Of a stretch of 64,000 nt of DNA, positions 10,600 to 21,370 are shown in pieces. Under the pieces are notes generated by a model. The model was not told where the DNA came from, did no database searches, and saw only the letters and a program-made list of their open reading frames with translations. A program made the position numbers and the translations under genes. Source of the stretch: Theodoxus fluviatilis. Its lineage: Eukaryota > Mollusca > Gastropoda > Cycloneritida > Neritidae. The DNA lies in contig JAWQFJ010028799.1 in NCBI GenBank assembly GCA_034096865.1, forward strand, positions 18,810 to 82,809, read 5' to 3'. The first letter of the stretch is position 1; each line of letters opens with the position of its first letter.

Positions 10600-11666
10600 T
10601 GTCACGAGCAGGTTGCGGGTTTAGGGGGTTAATTTTCGTGTTCGGTAATTTGTGTGTGCATGCTGGGTGTGTAGTGTGTTTGTAGTGCGTTAGCACGCTC
10701 CTCGTCCATGCTTTTCACTGTTTTCACGTGAGGATTGGTGTGATCAGTGAACACTGTGCACCCTCGCACGGGAACTGCGAGGCCGGAAGGGGTGAACGCG
10801 CTGCTCGTTGGGTTTTGGAGAGTCAGATGCTAACTTGTGAGCATAGAGGCAACATCACTGTTGTGGTGTTTGCTGGATTGGTGGCGCGACTGCTGTTAAC
10901 CCAGTGCGTGGCGTGGCTCCTGCCAGCCCGGAACGGTTGGAGACTGTATTGTCGTCGGCGTAGGCCGAACAGAACCATCACCAGGGGAAGGGCCGAGTTT
11001 CTTCCATGCCTGTGTGTGTGTGTGAATTGTAGGTTTCACAACCGTCATAGTCCAAGGTCCTCGTGGCTCCTCATCGCTGTCGTTGCTGTCATCAATCGGC
11101 ACTCATCATCCTCGCATCCCTGACGGTGCTTGATGCCCATCACCCTGAGCCCATGTGGTCCAGGGGAAGGTCGACATTCAGAGTCACCTGGTTTCTCCAT
11201 CCCCATGTGACAGTGGTGGATAGTTGTAGTTGAGCTGGCGTGAGAGGGACAGTTGTGGACAATCGTAGCCGTTGTGATTGTGTGTTTTGACAATTGTGGA
11301 CAACCATAATTTGTTGTGATTGAGTGTTTTGACAATTGTCAACAATCGTAGCTGTTGTGTTTGCGGGATTTTACAGTTGTAGACAACCGGGGTTTTTGTT
11401 GTACTTGCGTGGTTAGTGTGGTGTTGTGGCTCAGGCTATAACCGTGTGAGCCACGGGCAACCATTAAGGTTTTGTTGGGTAAGGAGGGGAATGCAGTTTC
11501 ACCCGTGTGTTTGAGTTTGAGGTGTGTGGTGTAGCATTGTTTCATTTCTCATTGCTTGTGCTAAATTGTAGGTCAATCATCTATCGTCATTACCATCATT
11601 CACTTTAGCACCAATCATCTGTCATCATTTCCATCATTCACTTTCGCCTCCATCTATTTCATTCTA

Positions 11667-11699
<33 letters not shown>

Positions 11700-11809
11700 C
11701 CGATGAGTGAATAAATTTTTGTTTATCCAATAGTAGTTTTTTTTTTTTTTGTTCCTGACTTCCTCTGCACGAGAGGTTAAGGTCCCACCTAGCAGGTGTG
11801 GGCACGACA
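10600..11809 (+). mobile_element. 3' LTR of LTR-1 (1210 bp)
   Basis: Starts TGTCACGAGCAGG after a purine tract and ends CACGACA before the CCCTC duplication. It contains about three degenerate ~55-base tandem units with GACAATTGT (11235-11390), a run of about 32 G (11669-11698; length uncertain, such runs are often misassembled), AATAAA at 11710 and a T-run. Confidence 0.8.
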
Positions 11810-11814
11810 CCCTC

Positions 11815-12540
11815 CCAATCCCCGACTCCACCCGGTCCATCCTCCAGGATATCTACTCTGGTACTGAGTCCCACTACAGAGTGGGTAAGACCGACATCTC
11901 CTTCCTCCCAACAGCGGGAGTAAAGCAAGGCGACGGTCTCAGCCCCATCATTTTTAACCTAGCAGTAGAGCCCCTATTCCGCGAGGCCCTCACCGCCCAA
12001 GGATACCCCCTTCACGGCAGCACCATCAAGGCCACCTTCTACGCCGACGACGCCGCCATCCTAGCCCGCTCGGCAGAAGAGGCCACCTCGACCCTGTCCA
12101 GGATGAACTCTACAGCCACCATCCTGGGGCTGACCTTCAACCCCTCAAAGTGTTCTGCACTCTCTCTGCAGAAAGGTGCCCATCGCCCTGCCACAATCCT
12201 CCTCGATGAGCAGGTCATCCCTCTCACTACCGACGAGGAAATCTACCTGGGTGTCCCCGTGGGGACAAGGCTCCTCTTCCGTCCCCCGAAAAAGGCTTCC
12301 AGACTCCTGGACCTGGTCACTGCATCCCTCCTCGCACCCTGGCAGAAGATTGATGAAATCAGAGGCTCAGTCCTCCCCTCCCTATCTCACGCCCTGTCCT
12401 CAGATCGAGTCTCCAAGGATGATCTGGCCGATCTCGACAACAGAGTGCGAAAGTCTCTTCGGAAGATCACCGAAACCCCAAACTGTGCCTGTCTCCCGTT
12501 CTTTTACGCGGACAGAAGAGTTGGCGGCCTTATGATTGTA
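11815..12540 (+). pseudogene. LINE copy 1: second half of reverse transcriptase
   Basis: Continues the RT split by LTR-1: GVKQGDGLSPIIFNLAVE (RT motif B region), the catalytic FYADDAA box (12039-12059), then the thumb up to CLPFFYADRRVGGL. The frame stays open from 11815 to 12540 and ends because copy 1 is cut off; the endonuclease domain is missing. The YADD box is intact, so this half was recently functional or is conserved by chance. Confidence 0.85.
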
Positions 12541-12655
12541 TAGACACTTGTTTTTGCCTGTTTGAAAACATAGTTTTGTTAAGAAAGCAAGTGTACGCTA
12601 CCAGAATGAAGTGATGACGTGTTTTTGTTGATGTAGAACATGAAATGAGTGTTAA

Positions 12656-13160
12656 TTATTGCTTCTCTGCCTTGTGGCTAAGATAAAAATGTACTATCGC
12701 TTCTCGGCCTTTTGGCTAAGATCTATGAACGAACTGGGCCTTTGGGCTAGGTCTTCCAGTACCAGCTGCAGCGCATTACCCTCGACGTTTTACGTCTGGA
12801 GGTTGAAGTGCCCTTTGACCCGCGCCTTGAGGCCGACATCATCTCTCCTCAACAACTGCCCTCGGCGTTTTTACGCCTTGAGGTTGATGCTGTCTCCATG
12901 CCCTGAAGTTGAAGAAACCGCCACCGGGAGCTCTCCCTGAGGAGTGGTCTCCTGCCTACTCCAAGACCGGAATCCCGACAGCCAACGTCCTCGACAAATC
13001 ACGTCCTTTACAGCCCACCCAGCTATTCATCTGGCCACGGCTCTAGATATTTCTTTGCTTTCCTGTCATCAGCCGATGGTATTGCATGCTGCACGTCTAT
13101 CCCCTCTCCTGAATGGTTTCATGGTATTGCTCACCGCTCAGCTTTGCTAGCGACCCCCCC
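12656..13160 (+). mobile_element. 5' end of U2-headed LINE, copy 2: tandem U2 heads and 5'UTR
   Basis: Bases 12696-12723 agree, by my reading, with the first 28 nucleotides of U2 snRNA (ATCGCTTCTCGG...GGCTAAGATC) without mismatch. A degraded tandem copy lies just upstream (12658-12684) and a looser third copy at 12734-12751 (GGGCCTTTGGGCTAGG). The match stops at the end of stem-loop I, so this is not a U2 gene. A 5'UTR shared with copies 1 and 4 follows, up to an ATG at 13161. Confidence 0.8.
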
Positions 13161-13460
13161 ATGGAGACCGATGTCTACCTGGTCAATGGGACCCTTCCCA
13201 TACAAGTCCCCATTACCCCCGTCTTACGCTGTGGCCACTGTAAACGCCACGCCTTCAAAAGTAAGACCCGCCACGGTGATGTCGTAAGACACGTCAAGCT
13301 CGACCACGCCAACCTAATTACACCCTCTGAGGTCGACCCCGCCGCCAAGTTCTACTGCTTGTTGTGCAAGACCTTCGAGAACCACCTGCTCAGCTCTGTA
13401 TCGAGACACTACAACCGCTGTGCCGGTCACCTGATGCCTTCGTCCTTCCCCGAGGCCTAA
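13161..13460 (+). pseudogene. LINE copy 2: N-terminal zinc-finger ORF, truncated by a stop
   Basis: ATG at 13161 starts METDVYLVNG, matching the start of copy 4 (MATDVYLVDG at 43782). Two fingers follow (CGHCKRHAF...H...H and CLLCKTF...HYNRCAGH), after which TAA at 13458-13460 ends the frame. The third finger seen in copies 1 and 4 is deleted. Shared start codon context in two copies fixes the ORF start of the family. Confidence 0.75.
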
Positions 13461-14536
13461 ATCGTCAACAACGCCCTCGTCCTTCCCGTTCCCCACCCTG
13501 CATCCCATGCCCGTCCCTCCTCCCCTCCCTGACCCTCCTCCCCACGGCCCTCCTCCCCTCCACGCTCCCCTCCCCATCCCCAACCTACGTCATGTCCCTC
13601 CTCACCACCCCGTCCCCCTCACCTCCCCGTCCCTCCTCACCTCCCCGTCCCCAATCACCTCGTCCCTCCTCACCTTCCCGTCCCTCCCCGCCTTCCCGTC
13701 CCTTCCCACCTCCCTGTACCTCCACACCTTCCCGTCCCTCCACACCTCCCTGCCCCTTACCCCCTCCCTCCTCACCTCCCCATCCCCCGCCGCTCGCCGC
13801 CCTACCCTCTGGCCACCAATGTGGTCCCGCTGGACAGACCGCATCCGACAGACCACGGTGGACACCCTGGACCAGACTGTCAGCAACCTGTCCCAAGACA
13901 TCGTCTCCACGGCGCAAGACCTCCTGAGAACCAGTCCCGGTCCAGCGTGACCCTCGCCCTGAGAATGTCCCTTCGGCGAGTCACCGCCACAGAAGCCACG
14001 CAAGGCAGCAACAACATGTGAGGAGGCACCTCCACCACCGCCCCGAACAAGCCAGCCGCATTCAAAAACTCTACTCCCGATACCCCCGTAAGGCCATGAT
14101 TATGATCTCTGAGGAGCCCAGGCTCCCCTTCTCGGGCACCCCAGAAGACCTCTACCGTCACCTCCAAGCTACAGGCAATAAGCCACTCCTAATCCATCCC
14201 AACTAAACTTAATTAAATCCCTATATGAGGGTTGCAACTGGGCTCCACTTGACAGTGATGATGCTGAGCTCCTCTCGACACCCCAACCATGCTGGAAATC
14301 CAACTCAAACTCCGTCGGGCAGTAACCACTACCCCGTGAGAGGACCATGTCAAATACCGTCACCTCCGTGCCTGCGACCCCACCTGCAAACTTCTTGCTC
14401 ACCTGTTCGAGCTGATCCACCGACTTGGCATCCCCACCAAGTGGCAACGGAGCAGGACTGTCCTCATCCACAAAAAAGGCAGCCTCAATGATCCTGCCAA
14501 CTTCAGAAACATCTCCCTTCTCAGCTGCCTCTACAA
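13461..14536 (+). pseudogene. LINE copy 2: Pro-rich linker and start of reverse transcriptase
   Basis: C/T-rich linker (13490-13800), then WTDRIRQTTVDTLDQTVSNLSQD and the RT N-terminal region with several frame changes. It reaches LSCLYN at 14536, where another LINE is inserted. Long minus-strand Gly-rich frames here are complements of the Pro-rich linker. Confidence 0.7.
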
Positions 14537-15288
14537 TATGCTGGACTCTGATTATTTAACCGCAGTTAAAACAACTTTGGATGACTTAGGTTTATCTGGA
14601 TTCTGGTATATGCAAGGGAATTAACAATGTTCAGCTTCTTGGTTCAAAGATAGAGTAAGAAGATGTTTGTATGACCAGTACATACAAGAATGGTTTACTG
14701 AGGTTGATACTAAAACCAGTTTTTGTAACTATAGAATGTATAAAGATGTATTTTCATGTGAACAATACATTAGTATTTTACCTTATAACCAATGTATCTC
14801 ACTTATGAAGTATAGAACTTTGAACAATAATCTTCCTGTACAAAAAGAACGCTTTGTTATTGTTCCAAGATGTCAACGCATTTGCACTAAATGCAATTCA
14901 GCTGATATTGGGGACGAGTTTCACTATGTGTTTGTCTAAATTTTTTTAGAGATATCAGATGTAAATTGTTGAAACCGTATTTCTGTAGAAGACCAAATAG
15001 TTTTAAGTTTAAGCAACTGTTAGGTAGCAACAAGAAGAAACTATTGTCAAAGTTAGTTCTCATAAATTTTATTTGCAGAAGTGTGGCGAATTAGCAGAGA
15101 AGCCACTTACTATTATTTTGTATATATGCACTTGATATTGACTTTGTTTGATTTGTCCCTTGTTTGATTTTTTCTTTTTCTCTTTGCCTTTGTTTGTTGT
15201 TGTCATGTATGTCTATTTTCTAAATGCCCCCTAGGGTTATGAAATAAATTGTGCCGTAATACGGCACCCAAACTTGAAACTTGAAACT
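14537..15288 (+). mobile_element. 5'-truncated LINE insertion (different family)
   Basis: Inserted in LINE copy 2 with the target duplication TACAA (14532-14536 and 15289-15293). It encodes a LINE C-terminal end including RTLNNNLPVQKERFVIVPR and the zinc motif C-x2-C...GDEFHYVFVC (14667-14940), then a 3'UTR ending in the short tandem ACTTGAAACTTGAAACTT typical of LINE tails. The base composition (A/T-rich) differs sharply from the G/C-rich host LINE. Confidence 0.85.
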
Positions 15289-15392
15289 TACAAGCTGTAC
15301 AGCAGCATCCTCGCCTCCAGGCTGATCTCCGTCGCAGTCTCGAAAGGCTGGATCTCCCCTGCCAGAAGGGCTTCATCTCAGGCGTCCAATAG
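15289..15392 (+). pseudogene. LINE copy 2: short continuation of RT
   Basis: Resumes the RT (YKLYSSILASRL, then SKGWISPA) after the TACAA duplication, then ends abruptly at the 5' LTR of LTR-4. Confidence 0.8.
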
Positions 15393-16749
15393 TGTGACAA
15401 GGTGCACTTTTGTGCCACCATGACCCAACACTAGTTTTGTTCTTTTAGTGTTAGTTTTGACCTCGGATGTCGAGCTTCGGCTCTCCGATTTCCCGCCCAC
15501 GTGCTGGCTTCTATTTTTTCGCCCCACCCCTTTCTCGTTGCGATGCTCTCGCCCTCAGCTGTTTTCGCCTCCTGCACTCTGCACTGGTGAAGAAGCCTGC
15601 TTTGCTCCGTGGGCTATTTTTGGACGAGGATCTCTTTTTTCCTTTTTGTGTTCTTTACAATCAATGCATTTTTTCATTCTGACGTCATTCGTGACATCAT
15701 TAAACTGACCATGGGGATGGGTTTGCCATTGTGTTTTTTTGTTTAGTCTAGATAGTAGCAATAAAGGGTTAACAAGAAGGGCAAAGCCCATACGACTCAC
15801 ATGCTTGACCTTGACCTTTATATGACCTTGACCTTCAGGTGACCTTCAAGGTCAAGGTCAAACAACTAAACCTACCAATGACATCATACACAAAGAAATG
15901 CTTTACACATTTTTCCTACCAAAATACATGTGACCTTGACCCAAGGTCAAGGTCATCCAAGGTCATGCAACACAAAGCTGTTCATTCAAGACATAGGAAG
16001 CACAATGGTGCTTATTGGCACTTTCTACCATGAGATATAGTCACTTTTAGTGGTTCACTACCCCATTTTGGTCACATTTCATAAGGGTCAAAGTGACCTT
16101 GACCTTGATGATATGTGACCAAATGTGTCTCATGATGAAAGTATAACATGTGCCCCACATAATTATTAAGTTTGAAACAGTTATCTTCCATAGTTCAGGG
16201 TCAAGGTCACTTCAAAATATGTATACAATCCAACTTTGAAGAGCTCCTGTGACCTTGACCTTGAAGCAAGGTCAACCAAACTGGTATCAAAAGATAGGGC
16301 TTGCTTTGACCTATATACCACTTGTAGCTGAGGTCGCCATTCTCAATAACGTGGGAGAAAATTGGAAAAATGTGAAAAATGACTGTTTTTGAGACCACAT
16401 TTATGGCTCCTGTGACCTTGACCTTGAAGCAAGGTCAAGTCACTATGTATGTTTTTTGAGGCCTTGTCATCATACACCATCATGCCACATTTGGTGTTGA
16501 TAGACTTAATAGTCTCCGAGAAAAATCCAACGTTTAAGTTTTTTACGAACGGACGCCCGGACGCCCGGACGGACGGACGACACGGCTCAGTACATAGACT
16601 CACTTTTGCTTCGCATGTGAGTCAAAAAATTGTGAACGCTGTTCCTATTATTCAAGAACCTCCACCCTCCTTTCCTTCTCCCAGTTCTCCATCTACTCTT
16701 CCCCGATCACCACCACCAAATACCCCACCACATCCACTATCCCATTACA
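15393..16749 (+). mobile_element. 5' LTR of LTR-4, split by Helentron-like copy H2
   Basis: Starts TGTGACAAGG and carries AATAAA near 15760. It is interrupted by H2 (15773-16624) and ends CCCATTACA at 16749, giving an LTR of about 505 bases. Four bases later TGGTGTCATCGGCAGGAT (16754) is a plausible primer-binding site. No 3' LTR or right target duplication was found. Confidence 0.6.
15773..16624 (-). mobile_element. Helentron-like non-autonomous repeat, copy H2
   Basis: Full-length copy. By hand I count about 13 exact TCAAGGTCA/TGACCTTGA 9-mers plus several one-off variants in 852 bases. Ends are as in H1: the 11-mer GACTCACATGC near one end and its complement near the other, GGGCAAAGCCC next to the 15773 end, and a GGACGCCC/GGAC tandem tract at 16548-16578. 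Flanks are A on the left and A on the right (T/T in element orientation). Confidence 0.7.
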
Positions 16750-16794
16750 ATTTTGGTGTCATCGGCAGGATAGGAAAATTATTACAAAAGCACG

Positions 16795-17687
16795 ATGGCA
16801 GATGGACAGGTCAACCCCAATGTCGCCGCGGAGGAGGGGCAACCAGAGCAACCGGCCATGGTACAGGAGCAGGGAGAAGTGGCGGAGCGCAGACCTGCAG
16901 ATTCCGCACAGCCTGCCCAGGATGGAGAGGTTGCTAGAGATGACCAGGGAGCCCTGCCAGGGAACTGGCTACCACAGCCTCGTCTTCCGCGATACGACGG
17001 GACAGGGCCTGTCGAAGATTTTGTTGAAGAGGTTGAACGTGTGCTGGACGCTTATAACATGCGCCCGGCAATCGGCCTGGAACTGATTCTGTGGCACTTA
17101 GACGGCCAGGCTAGAAGGGAGGTGATGAGCATGCCCTCCGCAGAACGCAAGGACATTTCCAGGGTGACGAAACACCTCTGTCGAACCTTTGGAGATCGAC
17201 GCCACCGAGTCCTTCTGCTGGAGGAATTTAACCAACGTCGACAGCGTCCTAGCGAATCTGTGCTAGAGTTTGCGCATGACCTCCAGGCTCTGGCGCAGAA
17301 GCTGAATGCATCAAACCCTGGCTCCGTGTCTGACGCCGACCTGCGAGACCGGTTTGCAGAAAAAACAGCAACCCCAGCCTTCGCCGAGAACTCCGCAGGA
17401 TGCGAGCTGCAAAACCAGAAGTCACGCTGGGGGACCTGAAGGATGCTGCGCTCCAATGGCTCCAGGACGAAGCGGAGGAGGAAGTGGCCCATCTACAGAG
17501 CCACTCAACACACCCTGCGCCGATTCCCCACGATTCACGCCTGGATCAACTGGACCAGCTCACGAAGGCGGTGGCGGAGCTCATGGCCATCGTATCTGCT
17601 GACCAGAAGAAGCGCTCCACTTGCTTCAACTGTGGACAGCCGGGACACTTTAGGCGCAACTGCCCCAAGCAGAAGGCAGGAAACTAG
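16795..17687 (+). pseudogene. LTR-4 gag (one frameshift)
   Basis: ATG at 16795, 45 bases after the LTR end, opens a gag of Ty3/Gypsy type: LPRYDGTGPVEDFVEEVERVL, LWHLDGQARREVM and the capsid region to about 17390. A frame change then leads to the C-terminal part ending in the zinc knuckle CFNCGQPGHFRRNC (17625-17667). Gag would bind and package element RNA. The frameshift makes it non-functional as it stands. Confidence 0.75.
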
Positions 17688-17701
17688 CCGCCTCTGCTAC
17701 G

Positions 17702-19115
17702 ATGGGAAGCCCAACAGTGGGGGCTGGGAAAGCGGCCCCAATCAGAGTGCGTGAGGATTGTCCGGTGGTCACTGCCGGCTTGGCAGGGCAGAGTGTCCAA
17801 GCATTAGTTGACAGCGGAAGTGAAGTCAGCACTGTCAGTGAGACATTCTACCGTGAGAGATTAAGAACATTGAGCACGGCGAACTGGCTCTAATTGAGAG
17901 CGGCGAATGGACTCGAAATTCCTTATTTAGGACTGATAAGAGTGTGTTGTGCATGCGTTTGGTGGAGATTGTTCTGGTGTGTTCATGGTTGTGAAAGATA
18001 GTTGTGACCCCCACCAACAGAAGAGAAAAGAAGCAGTGCCTGCAATGCTGGGTATGAACGTTTTGAAGCATCTGCTCGGTTCTGCCAAGTGTGATGTAGA
18101 GGCAGCACCGTGGCTTCCAGCCGTGGCACCGGAGGTTCGGGTGAGCAGTGATTCAGTGCAGGGTGTTGCACGGGTTGCTGGAAAGATCCGAGTACCAGCT
18201 GAAGCCATGCTAGCAGTCTGGGACACAGGAGTTGAACGGCCCCCGTTCAACATCTGCTGGTCGAACCGCATGCCCACCCCCTACCCCCTGGCCTGATCCT
18301 CATCCCCACCCTCATCGGTCCAGATTGTGGTTCGCGCTTCGTGCGTGTGGCCAATCTCACCGATGAGGACATTTTCCTCCAACCCCGAACCCCCTTCGCC
18401 ACACTTCATGCCGCCGATTCGGTTTACTCTCCAGACTCGGTGCAAGTGGAGGTCGGCGTGAACGAGATTGTCGTGCGAGAGGCATCAGAGACTCCAGACC
18501 TGTCTGCGGTGGAGCTAGTCAAGAAGCTTGAAAACTTTGATGGGACGGCCAGCGAGAAGCAGAAGATGTTGAAGGTGTTGTCGAAACGACGGGGCGCCAT
18601 CGCACGGGAAGAAGACGATCTCGGATACACAGACCTAGACTTTCGACTCCGAACCACAGATGAACAACCTGTGAGCCAAGCCCATCGTCCGATTCCAGCC
18701 AGAGAATACCAGGAAGTGCGGGAGCACATCAAAGAACTTCTGCGGAAAGGCATCATTTAAGAGATCCATTCTCCATACGCTGCGCCTGTAGTGATAGTCC
18801 GCAAGAAGGACGGGTCGATTCAACTGTGCGTGGACTATAGGCAGCTGAACCAGAAGACGGTGAAAGATGCATACCCCCTCCCCAGAATCCAAGAGTCCTT
18901 CGACAGCCTTGTGGGTTCCAAGTTTTTCACAACCTTGGACCTACAGAGCAGTTATCACCAAGTCGCCATACATCCACCAGATCAACACAAGACAGCTTTC
19001 TCCACACCATTTGGGCTGTCTGAGTACACGCGGATCAGGGACACCAGCGACTTTCCAACGGCTGATGAACAGCATCATGTCTGATTGGCTGTTTCAGTTC
19101 CTGCTCGTATATCTC
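17702..19115 (+). pseudogene. LTR-4 protease and truncated reverse transcriptase
   Basis: A protease region with LVDSGSEVSTVSE (17804-17842) is followed after frame changes by a linker and RT: AHRPIPAREYQEVREHIKELLRKGII, a TAA at 18758-18760, then the frame continues SPYAAPVVIVRKKDGS, LCVDYRQLNQKT, AYPLPRI and FFTTLDLQSSYHQV. RT breaks off after FLLVYLQ, immediately before the catalytic YxDD box. RNase H, integrase and the 3' LTR are missing; the sequence joins LINE endonuclease sequence at about 19122. Confidence 0.75.
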
Positions 19116-19521
19116 CAGTGACACACTGACTGCACGGTCTTTGTCCGAACTCAACTCCCCGACGGTCTAGTCCCGGACATCACTGCCGACAGCCCAGACG
19201 GTTGCATCCTCATCAACGTCTGCTGCCCCAATGACGACCCCAGCACGATGGACGTCAGACACCAGAAGGTCACCAAGTACAGCAGCCATGGCCCCACCCT
19301 CCCCCTCATTGTCAGTGCCCTAGGCTCCTGGCTCCCCTCCAACGAGGAAATCCCACAGCAGCTGGGCATCCGACCCCGACGCTGGAGATCTGCCAAGAGG
19401 CGAATGAGAACCACCGCTCTTAAGAAGACTGCACTCATCGTGGAAGCGTTCCTCCACCAGACGCCCCTGGAGGAAGATCGCACGGACTGACCTGCGATGC
19501 CCCCGTCTTCCCCAGAAATAT
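19116..19521 (+). pseudogene. LINE restriction-like endonuclease (RLE) domain fragment, ancestral form
   Basis: Encodes the end of the RLE-type LINE: RTQLPDGLVPDITADSPDGCILINVCCPNDDPSTMDVRHQKVTKYSSHG, in which PD-x(n)-N/D and the later K resemble the PD-(D/E)xK nuclease core (quoted in pieces: PDGLVPDITA, ILINVCCP, RHQKVTKYSS). This form lacks the 27-codon insert found in the tandem units at 35680, 42040 and 53440. The frame remains open to 19490, followed by a 3'UTR. Confidence 0.75.
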
Positions 19522-20137
19522 GTGACCAGCCACGACAAAACCAGTGCTAAGTCATTTTTTGGACAAAATAGGGTTTTAATATGTTTGAATTCTGCATTCA
19601 TTTCTGTTTGTTTTGATGTAACAGTGAACAGTGTGAGTTAATTAGACTAGGAGTTACAGGCATTTCAAGTTGGGTACTGAAGCAGCGGTCATTTTGAAAA
19701 AACGGTCTCAGAAGATTTACCCTCTTCAGACATTAAACACCTTAGCAACGGTATTTCAAAATCCGTTTCCAAAAATAGCTGACCTTATTTTTCTTCGACA
19801 TCCACAGAGCGGGAACGCCGAGAGAGCGGCCTTTCCAACAGTATATAACATGAAGAAGTTCTGGAAGGGTTTAGGTGGGTTTATTGCGGCTAAAATGAGG
19901 CAATTAACGCTAATTACAGGGAGCTATTGAAACAATACATAACACAAAAGTCTTTATTTTACCATCAAAATATAATTCTTCAAAATGTTTCCTTTACTGG
20001 CATGATAGTTTGAACCATGTAGAATCTATTTTTATCAAAAAGTGAAAATCACCCAGATTGACCCTCCCTGCCTTTTCTCAGACTTAGCACAAAATAGGGC
20101 CGCGCAACTTAGCACTGGTTTTGTCGTGGCTGGTCAC
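19522..20137. mobile_element. 616-bp TIR element (MITE) with ATAT target duplication
   Basis: 31-base perfect terminal inverted repeats, outer ends GTGACCAGCCACGACAAAAC, are flanked by ATAT on both sides (19518-19521, 20138-20141). The neighbouring tandem copy of the target sequence (20276-20300) lacks the insert and reads CCAGAAATATGAAGAG, so occupied and empty sites lie side by side. No transposase is encoded; superfamily unknown. Confidence 0.85.
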
Positions 20138-20420
20138 ATATGAAGAGAGAAGAGAAAGAAAAAAATTGTTTATCACATTTATGTATTGTGCCTACTTGTT
20201 TCCCTTTGCATCAAAGGAAAAAACTGGCTACTGCCATGTAGCCAGTGACAACGGCAGGAGGTGAAGAAATTGTTACCCAGAAATATGAAGAGAGAAGAGA
20301 AAGAAAAAAAATGGTATCACATTTATGTATTGTGCCTACTTGTTTCCCTTTGCATCAAAGGAAAAAACTGGCTACTGCCATGTAGCCAGTAACAACGGCA
20401 GGAGGTGAAGAAATTGTTAC
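20138..20420 (+). repeat. Two tandem ~140-bp units at a LINE 3'UTR / LTR-element junction
   Basis: The block from ATATGAAGAGAGAAGAG through GGTGAAGAAATTGTTAC occurs twice (up to 20275, and 20276-20420). The first copy also hosts the 616-bp MITE. The start resembles the LINE 3'UTR and the end is the start of an LTR-element RT frame. Confidence 0.75.
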
Positions 20421-21370
20421 AGAAATTTCCCACACTATTCTCTGATGTACCTAGAAAAACTCATCTTGTGATGCACGACATGGAGTTGTTGAGAGAGAAC
20501 ACTCAACCAGTGAAGCAGCATGCCTACCGGGTCATGGGTGAGAGAAAAGAGGCGTTGCGAAAGGAGGTGCAGTTTTTGTTAGAACATGACCTGATAGAAC
20601 CCAGTTCCAGTAGCTGGAGCTCTTCATGCGTTCTAGTCAGGAAAGGAACCAAAGGATGGAGGATGTGTACTGCCTACCGAAAGCAGGCATGGGAATTGAA
20701 CGTGTCCAAAAACTCTTAAAACTGACCAAATTCCAGACTCGCGTGAATCGGAGGCGGGCATCAAGTGATTCACATTTGCTGTTTCCGTCGGCAGTGTAAT
20801 TATTATGTTTTGCCATTTATTTTTATTTTATTTTCGCAGACAGTTATTTTTTCATGGTGAGGAAACTGTATTTTCGTGGAAATCCGCGATTTCGCGGACA
20901 ATTCCCATGCCTAGAAAGGTAAATGCTGTGACCAAGACTGACTCCTATCCCATTCCCAGAATCGACGACTGCGTTGACAGTGTAGGCAATTCCAAGTTTA
21001 TCACAAAGATAGACCTCCTGAAAGGGTACTATGGAATTCCACCCACTGACAGGGCCAAGGAGATGTCAGCTTTCGTGACTTCTGATGGTCTTTATCAGTA
21101 CAGGGTCCTCCCCTTCGGACTGAAAAATGCCCCAGCCACCTTCCAGCGATTAGTGAATCAGATCTTTAGGGACATACCAGACTGTCAAGCATATATTGAT
21201 GACATAGTGGTGTACAGTGACAACTGGGAAGAGCATGTGGCTCAAATAGAAAAGTTGTTCTGTATGTTGGAGGAGGCCAACCTGACCATCAATCTGGCTA
21301 AGAGTGAACTTGGGAAGGCCACCATTACCTATCTCGGGCATGAAGTGGGGAACGGAAGGGTCCATACAAA
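20405..21370 (+). pseudogene. Ty3-type reverse transcriptase fragment (LTR-5) with a MITE in it
   Basis: Encodes FPTLFSDVPRKTHLVMHDM, LLEHDLIEPSSSSWSS, GWRMCTAYRK, then after a 230-bp insertion AVTKTDSYPIPRIDDCVD, FITKIDLLKGYY, LPFGLKNAPATFQRLVNQ and the catalytic YIDDIVVYS (21195-21221), up to LGHEVGNGRV. Apart from the insertion the RT palm is intact and of a different family from LTR-4. It starts and ends without LTRs and joins LINE RT at 21371. Confidence 0.8.
20684..20913. mobile_element. ~230-bp MITE inserted in an RT codon block
   Basis: Terminal inverted repeats AGGCATGGGAATTG (20685) and CAATTCCCATGCCT (ending 20912) interrupt the RT between TAYRK and VNAVTKTDS. GAAAG occurs on both sides and may be the target duplication. 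The TIR looks hAT-like but the duplication is not clearly 8 bases, so the superfamily is open. Confidence 0.7.

Larger units (their letters stand above)
8622..11809 (+). mobile_element. LTR-1: defective Ty3-type LTR retrotransposon inside LINE copy 1
   Basis: The element is bounded by TGT...ACA and by a perfect 5-base duplication CCCTC (8617-8621 and 11810-11814), and splits the LINE RT exactly (compare 52990-53020). The 5' LTR is reduced to its first 118 bases and joins directly to the middle of gag. The 3' LTR (10600-11809) is complete. The shared 119 bases of the two LTRs differ at about 11 positions, so this insertion is much older than LTR-2 and LTR-3. Confidence 0.85.

Noticed and set aside
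11669..11698. Poly-G tract as a G-quadruplex regulatory element
   Set aside because: Run length in such tracts is unreliable in assemblies and there is no support beyond composition.
12541..12655. Possible small inverted-repeat element (ACACTTG ... CAAGTGT) between LINE copies 1 and 2
   Set aside because: Only seven bases pair and no target duplication is visible.
12696..12723. A U2 snRNA gene
   Set aside because: Only the first ~28 nucleotides match; the Sm site and stem-loops III-IV are missing and a LINE 5'UTR follows.
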